Of a stretch of DNA of 64,000 bases, positions 35,233 through 47,200 are shown piece after piece. How positions within the stretch are numbered: position 1 is the first letter of the stretch; each line of letters starts with the position of its first letter. Source of the stretch: Ampullaceana balthica (Eukaryota > Mollusca > Gastropoda > Lymnaeidae). The notes under the pieces were generated by a model that searched no databases, was not told where the DNA came from, and worked only from the letters and a program-made list of their open reading frames with translations. The translations under genes were made by a program, and so were the position numbers. The stretch lies in the NCBI GenBank assembly GCA_944989445.1, contig CALYLW010000744.1:124001-188000 (forward strand), given 5' to 3'.

Positions 35233-38200
35233 TCATTTCTCTAAGAGAAATTTTCTGTACTTGGATTCTAAACTAGGAGAAGAAAATTTGGGCACAAAGT
35301 TGACTTGGACAATTTCACTGAAGCCTTCAATCATGCTGGGCTCTTGGAACTTGGACCTGGGAAAAATGAACGGGATGACACAAGTCAATGACAAGATAAT
35401 TAGATATGTGTGTCGTGCGTGCATGCAGTCACAGGCACAATGTTACTCAACATTTGTAGAGACATTAACAAGTTTTGTTGGATCAAGTAAGGTCTGGTCC
35501 CTAGCATTGACACAAGTGAATGACAAGAAGAATTTTTCCTGTGATAATTAGATATGTGTGTACAGGCAGTCACAGTCACAATGTGCAGGCAGTCACAGTC
35601 ACAATGTGCAGGCAGTCAAAGTCACAATGTGCAGGCAGACACAGTGACAATGTTACTCAAAATAAGCGGATATATTAACAAGTTCTTATCTTATCTTCTT
35701 ATCTTATCTGTTTCAGACGCTCCTTCTATACAGAAGATTATTGCATCCTACGCTTATCTATGGTTTGTGTTTAGTCCTGCATTCTTATTAGAGTTTTAAA
35801 TGTTGATAAAGTGTTGGCTTTCCTGGTTTCTTCAGGCAACCCATTCCACGCCCGAATTCCGGACGAGAAGAACGAAAACTTGTATGTGTTTGTTCTTGCA
35901 TACGGAATAAGAAAGGTGTTTTTATCCTTATGTCTATCTGAGGGTTGTATTAAGTTATCTTTCTGTTGTATTTCTAAATTAGAGTTAATTGCTTTATGTA
36001 TGATTACTACTTTGCTCTTGGTCCTTCTATCATCTAGTGTTTCAAGGTTTAATGATTTAATTAATGATGTTATTCTAGTCAGTTTTGAATATTCTCCAGT
36101 GATGAATCTGGCAGCCGTTTTTTTGAATTTGTTCTAGTTTATCAATGCTTTCTTTGGTGGATGGGTCCCATACAGAAGATGCATATTCTATTACAGGTCT
36201 CACCAAAGTGAGATAGCATTTTAGTTTTATATCTTTATTACATTTGTACAGGTTTCTTTTTATAAAGCCTAAGCTTTTGTTTGATTTTTTAATAACTTCA
36301 GTGACATGGGGTTTGGATCAAGTAAGGTTTGTGTCACATCTGATTAACATAACTTTGTGACGTAAGGTCACATGAATGGTGGACGCGGGAAGAAAGGAGC
36401 ATTTCTATTGGTTGAAAGTGTTGGGCGAACAGTTGTGTGTAGACTTCCGACAGGGAAGCATGATAGTGAATAGCTCAAGATTTCCACGTTATATTACCTC
36501 AAATGATTCTTATGTGTACAATATATATGTATATTAAAGTTGTTTTGGATAAACGAATTCTTCAGTGAATTATTGTGCACAAGATTAATTACTGTGAGAA
36601 GCCTACATAGAAAGAGAAATATAAAGTTATATCGTTACATTGGTGTCGAAGTAAAAGTTCCATGTGAACACTGTACAAGATATTTCGAGAAAGAGGTTTC
36701 GTGGAAATAAGTATTGGATATTTCCAAAAAAGGAAAGTATTCTTTAAAATAAGAAATAATACCAGCTATAGTATTTTTGAATATTCAAGTTCGTAAGAAG
36801 CTGTGAATAAACTTTTGTAGTTCAATGAAAATACAAGAAGATTTCAAAATGGTGGCATAAACGGCAGATATCCGCAGTGTATAAAACTGGATCAGACTAG
36901 TTGGTTCTACGTCACATTAGACGACAGTACAAGCATACTACACAGTACTGGAATCTGGGTCGTGTAGGCTTACTGAATGGTGACACACGGTGAACATATA
37001 TAGGTCGTGACGTCAACAGGCTTAATGCTAGTTGATTCCAGGAAATATTAGTAATAATAAACATAACATCGAACCGAGAAGCTATGGACCATGGACTATT
37101 CAATGTGTTGGTGTGAATTATAAATAAAGAAACGGAATTTTTATCCATTCATTGTGTGAAGAGTTTGATTATCGCAATTTTGGATTAATGGAGTGAACTA
37201 AATTGTTTAAAAACTACTCAAAAATTGAAATTTTAACCAAGTGACTTTTATTCAAAACGATCGGACCATTTAATATATTTTGTCAATCTGAGGGAGCGTA
37301 TATATAAAGTATACTAAAGGTCCCGTGTGAGGATTCTTTTTGTTGTCTCATCTTGCCAATAACTAGATTTTATGGTTTAGACGTGTCACTTATTTGAACT
37401 TAACATTTTTGAATTCAAGATATTTCATTTGGACGATTTATAACTTTATCAATATATATACATACATTCCTTACCGAATTGCTAGATTCATATTATTCAA
37501 TCAAACAAAACATGGATCACTACAAGGAATTCACTGCCATAGCTAAAGAGATCGGACTAAAAGGAAAAGAAATGAGAGATTTCATTGAAGAAAAAGTTGC
37601 TGAAGAAAAAGAAAATCAAAGAATAGCTGAAGAAAAAGAACAGCGAAGAAAAGCTGAAGAAGAAGAAAAAGCAAGAATAGCTGAAGAAAAAGCAAGAATA
37701 GCTGAAGAAAAAGAACAGCGAAGAAAAGCTGAAGAAAAAGAAAATCAAAGAGAAGCTGAAGAAAAGGCAAGAATTGCTGAAGAAAAAGAGATGCAAAAAC
37801 TCATAAGTGAAAGAGAACTTGAAAAAATGAAACAAGACACCTTAAAATTACAAATTGAGCTAGGGAGTAGAGGCCACAATCCTGGCGATGAAACAAATAG
37901 AAGGTCAGCACCAAGGGATACTATCAAAGTAAGAAAATATGATAGCCAAAAAGAAAAAATGGATGTTTATCTGGATTATTTCGAATCCATAATGGCTATG
38001 AAAGGCTATAATGAAGAAGATTGGTCAGCACAACTGATGACTCAATTAACTGGAGAAGCATTTGAAGCTTATAACAGTATAGCCAAAGAAGACAAAAGCA
38101 TATATAAGAATGTCAAAAAGGCACTTCTATGTCATTTTGGAAAGTCAGAAAATGATTATAGAAGAGAATTTCATGAAATGAGAATCAAGATGGACAAAGA

Positions 38201-41200
38201 TCCACAGATCATAGTACATGAAGCACAAGTCAAACTAACAAAATGGCTGGAACTGACAGCAATAGATACGAGCAATCCAAAGGCCATAATAGACATGGTG
38301 TTAATTGACAAGTTTTTAGAAAATGCAACACCAACCCTATTCACATATTTGACTGACAAGAAAGTTCGTACTCAAGCAGAGCTAACAAATGCATTACGAA
38401 CATTCAAAGACTCTCATCCGAATGTGGAAATGGATAAGAGACAAGACATATTTGCAGCAATACAAATTAAAAGTCAAGAAAAAAGGCAAGGTATGAGAAA
38501 CCAGAGTCTGCCAAACCAAGGCAACAGACAAACTATTTGTTGGTACTGTAACAAGCCAGGACATATGGCTAAGCAGTGTTACCACAATAAAGGAAATCCA
38601 TATAGGGTGTCACCTAATGACAGCTCTATAAGAAAGAAAACAGAAGAAAGGTCAAGACAAGGTCATTTTGAAAACAAAGGTAGACAAGCATGGAAAGAAA
38701 AATATAATCATAATTCCAAACATAGAGATTATGATCAAGATAGACAATTATGGAGAGAAAAATATAATCATAATTCCAGACACAGAGATTATGATCAAGA
38801 CAGACAATCATGGAGAGAAATAAATAATCATAATTCCATAAATAGAGATTATAACCAAAGCAGAAGATCATGGAGAGGCAAATACAATTTTGACTCCAGA
38901 AAAAGAAATTATGATCAACAATGGAGAAAGAATGAAAACCAAGACATGAATGATAGAAAAATAATAAAGTTAAATCGAGCACAGACAGAAACTAGTGACA
39001 TTTTAGCCACTATTAAAAATCAAGTATATGATAAAAGAAATGAAGACCATAGTAGCAGAGAAAGAGATGGTACTAGTGAATCTGAAACCATTTGTGTGAA
39101 ATCATCTGAATTAGGAAGAACAATTGGTTGTGTATTAAGCCAAATCAAAAACTTTACAGATAGAGACAATATTTTTCAGATAAAAGTTTCTGACAGTGAC
39201 TCATCTGTTCCAAATTCTATTGAATTATCTGGAAGCAAAAATGACATCTCAAAAGCTAAGCAATTTATTCAAGATGCTGGAATTGATATTATGAATGAAC
39301 ATAATCGAAGTCATGGTTGGTGAATTATTGAACATTTCACAGTCTGAAGAAACATTCAAAGCCCATCGATTTGAATTCATACTCGTCAATTGAAGAATGA
39401 CTATTTTTGAACTAGGCTATGCTATTAGCCGACTACAAATTTGACATTAAACCTGTGAAGGGAAAGGACAATGTGGTTGCAGACATATTAAGTAGAATGA
39501 CAATAAATAAAGACACTCTGTGAACTCCTAACTGATAAAACCAGAGACTATTAAAAAGACATTCTGTGAATTACTAAATGATAAAATAAGAGACTGTTTT
39601 AACATTAGTCTGTGAATTCCTAAAGGATACAAACAGAGACTGTAGTTATATTAATATTTTTATTTGTTGAACAATGGACAAGGAACAGTGTTTGAATTCC
39701 ATTGGATTATTAGTTAATTTTAATAATATTGAGTGTTTAAATATTTTAGTTACACAAAATTACAGATGTGTTGAAATTTTCAGTTTCAATTTTTTCAGCA
39801 CAGGTAGACGGTTGCAGTTCTACAGATTTTTTCTCATTATTTCTTATGTTAAGACTGTTGCAGTTCTACAGATTTTTTCTCATTATTTCTTATGTTTAGT
39901 TAGACTGATGCAGTCCTACAGATTTTTTCTTATTGATTCTATATCCAGAAGTTGTATGTAAGAAAATGAATGTTCATTGATGATAAATATTTGAAATTTG
40001 AATATAGATATAGATTGATTTGATTTTATGAAGACCAAAAATGTTGTATTTCATAAACATTTTTTTTTGAAGGATGGGGGTGAATGTCACATCTGATTAA
40101 CATAACTTTGTGACGTAAGGTCACATGTATGGTGGACGCGGGAAGAAAGGAGCATTTCTATTGGTTGAAAGTGTTGGGCGAACAGTTGTGTGTAGACTTC
40201 CGACAGGGAAGCATGATAGTGAATAGCTCAAGATTTCCACGTTATATTACCTCAAATGATTCTTATGTGTACAATATATATGTATATTAAAGTTGTTTTG
40301 GATAAACGAATTCTTCAGTGAATTATTGTGCACAAGATTAATTACTGTGAGAACGCCTACATAAAAAGAGTTACAAAGTAACATCGTTACAGTTTGGTCC
40401 CTAACATCTATAATAATAAATAATAAAAGGCAGTTGTCTGTGTGGGCCTCGATAGCTCCTTCAAACTTCTACAGCCAATCACTAGTGGAGAAAAATTAAA
40501 TCTCATTTCCATATTGAACAAATTTATGCGGATGTTCAAAACGGGTTATTTTTGGTGCAGTACTTTTTCCAAGACTTTATTTTGAGCGGTGCGCGTTGCG
40601 ATTTATAGTCAAACATTTTTTTCTACGGGTTATTTATTATAACTATAATGTGTAGTATTTTTGACTTGATACACATGTATGGCTGGTCGAGACAAACTGC
40701 GACATACCGCAGTGGTGGGAAGGTAGGGTCTCTGGACAGGCCGCGGTGTTAGGGGGGAGGTAGGGTCACAGGCCGCGGTGTGGAGGTAATGTCTCTGGAC
40801 AGACCGTGGTGTGAGGTAGGGTCTCTGGACAGACCGTGGTGTGGGGGGGAGGTAGTGTCTCTGGACAGACCGTGGTGTGTGTGTGGGGGGGGGGAGGTAG
40901 GGTCTCTGGACAAAGCCTCTGGTTGAAACGATTGGTGACGTTTCATTTTCATTTTGGAGTCAGTTGATGTGGATGTTGTGATGTCCCACCATGAACTTCA
41001 CAGGTCCCCCTACCCTTATTCCCGTCTTTGGACGGGCTTTGTTGCTAGTTTCTTGATAAATAAAACATTGATCTGTTTTTAAAAAAAATTAAAATTTCAA
41101 CTTCAGGGGAAAATCTTATAAAATTATTTTAAAAAAATTGTTGAATAACTCTTTAGCTTAGAAATAAATTATAATAAAAAAAAACAGTTGAAATATCAAC

Positions 41201-44200
41201 AGATGCCAGAAAACTTACTTGACTTTATTGAAGATCATTTCATTTATCTTAGCATGAGATTCTTCAGTTATCTGTCGAAACTGTTGAAAGTTAAATCACA
41301 TATGTTAAAATTTCTTCAAAAATGATATTAAAAACTGGTGATAGTTAAATCACATATGTTAAAATTTCTTCTATAGTGATATTAAAAATAAATATTTCAA
41401 CTTGTCTTACTACTTAATTTGACATCTCACCTTTTCATTATGTCTGCAGTGTTCAATGGATGTTGTAAAGACAAAACATCGACAGGGAACCTTGAATTTT
41501 TTAGCACATTCGATGTACCTGTTAAAAATAGGATAATTTATTTCATTTCATTAGCTTTTCACAAACTGACAGTAAAATTAATGTTTTAAAGCGGCATGTT
41601 TAAAAAATTAACATTTAAATTGGGGTTGCAACAGTCTTAACCTAAATTTTCTTTGGATGAAGTCAAATCAAATGAATTATAACTACCAAATATTTGAAAT
41701 ACAAGGTTTACAAGTTATGGAAATCTAATTATGGCTAGAGCCAAAAAATTAATTAATTAAATAATTCTCTCTATTTACACTCCATCTAATCCACAAAGTT
41801 TCTACATACAGCCTCTAACTTAGGGGTGGCCAAGCTTACAGCCTCTAACTTAAGGGTGGCCAAACTTACAGCCTCTAGCTTAAGGGTGGCCAAACTTACA
41901 GCCTCTAACTTAGGGGTGGCCAAACTTACAGCCTCTAACTTAAGGGTGGCCAAACTTACAGCCTCTAGCTTAAGGGTGGCCAAACTTACAGCCTCTAACT
42001 TAGGGGTGGCCAAACTTACAGCCTCTAACTTAAGGGTGGCCAAACATACAGCCTCTAGCTTAGGGGTGGCCAAACATACAGCCTCTAACTTAGGGGTAGC
42101 CAAACTTACAGCCTCTAACTTAAGGGTGGCCAAACTTACAGCCTCTAACTTAGGGGTGGCCAAACTTACAGCCTCTAGCTTAGGGGTGGCCAAACATACA
42201 GCCTCTAACTTAGGGGTGGCCAAACTTACAGCCTCTAACTTAGGGGTGGCCAAACATACAGCCTCTAACTTAAGGGTGGCCAAACTTACAGCCTCTAACT
42301 TAGGGGTGGCCAAACTTACAGCCTCTAACTTAGGGGTGGCCAAACATACAGCCTCTAACTTAGGGGTGGCCAAACTTACAGCCTCTAACTTAGGGGTGGC
42401 CAAACATACAGCCTCCAACTTGAGAGTGTCCAAACATACAGCCTCTAGCTTAGGGGTGGCCAAACATACAGCCTCTAACTTAGGGGTGGCCAAACATACA
42501 GCCTCTAGCTTGGGGGTGGCCAAACATACAGCCTCTAACTTAGGGGTAGCCAAACTTTTTGCAAAGAGGGCCATATTGCATTAAGTAAAAATATTAAGAT
42601 AATTAAGACAAAAATGACATACTATGATGCAGGCTTTGATTGTTTTTTGTTTGTTATTTGTAACAGTGATTTTTGTATGCAGGGTAAAGGGGAAAATACT
42701 ATCACAATTTGCGAGACTTAATAATTTTCTTTTTCCACCATTAGAAATGTACACAAATTGGATAAATATTATCCACATTGTGGAATAAAGATGCTTCTAT
42801 TTACTAAGTCCTTAAAACAAATAAAATGTATGGAAATATTTGAAATGATCAGAGCCGAAAATGTTGGGTCAAAAATTGTGATAAAAATGTGTAAACCAAC
42901 ACCACGTTTCATTTCGAGTGGGAACAATAAACAATTTTACGACAAAGATTTTTTCCATCAGATATCATCAATTATTTTCTATCTGATGTCATGAATTATT
43001 TTCTATCTGATGTCATCAATTATTTGCTATCTGATGTCATCAATTATTTTCTATCAGACGTCATCAATTATATTCTATCAGACGTCATTAATTATTTTCT
43101 ATCAGACTTCATCAATTTTTGTACACATAAAAACACATCACATCTTTGAATACTAACATTTGGTTAATAATAATACCTCATGGATTTTTGACACTATTTG
43201 ACCTCAATATATTTGTATTCAAACATCCTATAACTTCGGCTTTTATGCTACATATAAATATAATGTCAAAGTTACCACAAACATCCACCTGTGATTTAAT
43301 TATTTAAGGTTAAGCTGCGTTTAAAATTTAAACGCAGGCCGCATTTGACCGACAGGCCAGAATTCGGACACCAATGCTCTAATTTATACAACAAATATTA
43401 GAAAAATAAAATAACAAAGGATGTTACTTGCCGTGCCCTTTCATCTTTGGAAAGATTTGTGTTGTCCACTACCACACTTGAATTGACTACAGTCTCAGTC
43501 ACAGCCTTGACACACTTTTGCCAGGTCCCCAGAGTGTCCTGTTGTAAGACATACATACACAGTTTAACACACACTTTTGACAGGTCCCCAGAGTGTCCTG
43601 TTGTAAGACATACATACACAGTTTAACACACATTTTTGACAGGTCCCCAGAGTGTCCTGTTGTAAGACATACATACACAGTTTAACTCACACTTTTGACA
43701 GGTCCCCAGAGTGTCCTGTTGTAAGACATACATACACAGTTTAACTCACACTTTTGACAGGTCCCTAGAGTGTCCTGTTCTAAGACATAAACAGTTTAAC
43801 TACCACCAACGCTGACAAACATTTTAAAGGACACTTTTATGAATGCCAGCCATTAATCAGTGACAAACATTTGTCCTGTTAGGCACCTTGCAAAATATGA
43901 CCAGACACCTGTGGTGGTTGCAAAATGTGACTAGACACCTGTGGTCCTTTTGCTTTTGAATGAATATGTGGGACACGCAAACATGGCTGATAGATTCTTT
44001 GTTTTGTCATGATAGTGAATAAGTTTGGTTATTCCACTCCCTGAGTTCAATTTTGCATGAACACATGTGAAATTGAACAGCAGCCAGTGAATTATCATCA
44101 TATTAACTTTATCTTAGCATGAACATAGGTGAAATTGAACAACCTTCCACCAGATTTGGCATAAATGTCACTAGAGTCACTGAAGTGTGAAATACTGCAT

Positions 44201-47200
44201 AAATGTCACTGGCAGTCACTTAAGTGTGAAATAGTGCATAAATGTCACTGGCAGGCACTTAAGTGTGAAATAGTGCATCAATGTCACTGGCAGTCACTTA
44301 AGTGTGAAATACTGCATAAATGTCACTGGCAGGCACTTAAGTGTGAAATACTGCATAAATGTCACTGGCAGTCACTGAAGTGTGAATACTGCATAAATGT
44401 CACTGGCAGTCACTTAAGTGTGAAATACTGCATAAATGTCACTGGCAGTCACTTAAGTGTGAAATACTGCATAAATGTCACTGGCAGTCACTGAAGTGTG
44501 AATACTGCATAAATGTCACTGGCAGTCACTGAAGTGTGAATACTGCATAAATGTCACTGGCAGTCACTAAAGTGTGAAATACTGCATAAATGTCACTGGC
44601 AGTCACTGAAGTGATCTGGTCAGATCTATGCCAACATTGATGGTCACTTCAATTATCCTGGACATTTCATTTATTTTAAACCTCTTTAGACAATCATCAC
44701 TTTCTTCTTCTTCTTCTTCGTTCTCAAAATCTTTTGATAGAGGATTTAGATAGCAAGTCCTATATTTGTGATGAACTGCGCTGTGGCTGTCAGTTGTTCC
44801 AGTCCACCATAGAGTTTGTCATCGAGGGTAGCTTCCTGGGGCCATATGACTGTCCGGGTATGGTGGTACAGAGGGCAGTTTTGGAGAACATGTTCCGCAT
44901 TTTCCGCAGCTATCCCGCAGGGGCACATTTCGCTTTCTCCAATTCGAAGTTTGCGGAACATGTGTTGCCTAAGTTTGTTGTGGCCCGTCCTTAGCCTGAA
45001 AATGATGTTTTGTGATTTGCGGGGGAGTTTGAAGTATGCATCACTTTTTGGGTGGTTTTCTTTGAGCTCGGACCATCTTTCAGATTCACTTCTTTTGAGC
45101 ATTGCCTTGATTTCATCACTTTCTAATAAGGATCACTACAGACAATCATCACTTTCTAATAAGGACCATTACAGACAATCATCACTTTCTAGTAAGGACC
45201 ACTACAGACAATCATCACTTTCCAGTAAGGACCACTACAGACAATCATCACTTTCCAGTAAGGACCACTACAGACAATCATCACTTTCTAATAAGGACCA
45301 CTACAGACAATCATCACTTTCTAATAAGGACCACTACTGACAATCATCACTTTCTAATAAGGACCACTACAGACAATCATCACTTTCTAATAAGGACCAC
45401 TACAGACAATCATCACTTTCTAATAAGGACCACTACTGACAATCATCACTTTCTAATAAGGACCACTACTGACAATCATCACTTTCTAATAAGGACCACT
45501 ACAGGCAATCATCACTTTCTAATAAGGACCACTACAGACAATCATCACTTTCCAGTAAGGACCACTACAGACAATCATCACTTTCCAGTAAGGACCACTA
45601 CAGACAATCATCACTTTCTAATAAGGACTACTACAGACAATCATCACTTTCCAGTAAGGACCACTACAGACAATCATCACTTTCCAGTAAGGACCACTAC
45701 AGACAATCATCACTTTCCAGTAAGGACCACTACAGACAATCATCACTTTCTAATAAGGACTACTACAGACAATCATCACTTTCCAGTAAGGACCACTACA
45801 GACAATCATCACTTTCCAGTAAGGACCACTACAGACAATCATCACTTTCCAGTAAGGACCACTACAGACAATCATCACTTTCTAATAAGGACCACTACAG
45901 ACAATCATCACTTTCCAGTAAGGACCACTACAGACAATCATCACTTTCCAGTAAGGACCACTACAGACAATCATCACTTTCTAATAAGGACCACTACAGA
46001 CAATCATCACTTTCCAGTAAGGACCACTACAGACAATCATCACTTTCCAGTAAGGACCACTACAGACAATCATCACTTTCCAGTAAGGACCACTACAGAC
46101 AATCATCACTTTCTAATAAGGACCACTACAGACAATCATCACTTTCCAGTAAGGACCACTACAGACAATCATCACTTTCTAATAAGGACCACTACAGACA
46201 ATCATCACTTTCTAATAAGGACCACTACAGACAATCATCACTTTCCAGTAAGGACCACTACAGACAATCATCACTTTCCAGTAAGGACCACTACAGACAA
46301 TCATCACTTTCTAATAAGGACCACTACAGACAATCATCACTTTCCAGTAAGGACCACTACAGACAATCATCACTTTCTAATAAGGACCACTACAGACAAT
46401 CATCACTTTCTAATAAGGACCACTACAGACAATCATCACTTTCCAGTAAGGACCACTACAGACAATCATCACTTTCTAATAAGGACCACTACAGACAATC
46501 ATCACTTTCTAATAAGGACCACTACAGACAATCATCACTTTCCAGTAAGGACCACTACAGACAATCATCACTTTCTAATAAGGACCACTACAGACAATCA
46601 TCACTTTCTAATAAGGACCACTACAGACAATCATCACTTTCTAATAAGGACCACTACAGACAATCATCACTTTCCAGTAAGGACCACTACAGACAATCAT
46701 CACTTTCCAGTAAGGATCACTACAGACAATCATCACTTTCCAGTAAGGACCACTACAGACAATCATCACTTTCTAATAAGGACCACTACAGACAATCATC
46801 ACTTTCCAGTAAGGACCACTACAGACAATCATCACTTTCTAATAAGGACCACTACAGACAATCATCACTTTCTAATAAGGACCACTACAGACAATCATCA
46901 CTTTCTAATAAGGACCACTACAGACAATCATCACTTTCCAGTAAGGACCACCAGTTTACTTGTTGTGTTGTCTTAGGGTAGAATTTTAAAAAAAAATTAA
47001 ATAAAATTTGAATAGAAAAAATGTAAAGAGCTGTTAAACCTAAATGTAAAGAGGTGTTAAACCTAAATGTAAAGAGGTGTTAAACCTAAATGTAAAGTGA
47101 TGTTAAATCTAAATGTAAAGTGGTGTTAAACCTAAATGTAAAGTGGTGTTAAACCTAAATGTAAAGAGTTGTTAAACCTAAATGTAAAGTGGTGTTAAAC

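Larger units (their letters stand above)
36332..40391 (+). mobile_element. Ty3/gypsy-like LTR retrotransposon with deleted pol
   Basis: A 4,060-bp element in a PNKP intron, opposite to PNKP. Two LTRs of about 307 bp (36332-36639 and 40085-40391) start TGTCACATC and end TTACA, flanked by a perfect 5-bp duplication GTTTG (36327-36331, 40392-40396). The LTRs differ at only a few sites apart from a short divergent stretch near the 3' end, so insertion is recent. A primer-binding-site-like TGGTGTCGAAGT follows the 5' LTR at 36641, and a purine tract GAAGGATGGGGGTGAA precedes the 3' LTR. Gag is intact; protease, RT and integrase are absent and only an RNase H tail remains. Mobilisation would need proteins supplied by another copy. 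Confidence 0.92.

Noticed and set aside
37557..37835. Phe/Ser-rich minus-strand frame
   Set aside because: Antisense shadow of the Gag coiled-coil repeats.
41786..42584. Open frames on both strands (LATPKLEAVC, VAKLTASNLR)
   Set aside because: By-products of the 30-bp array seeded on a hAT terminus.
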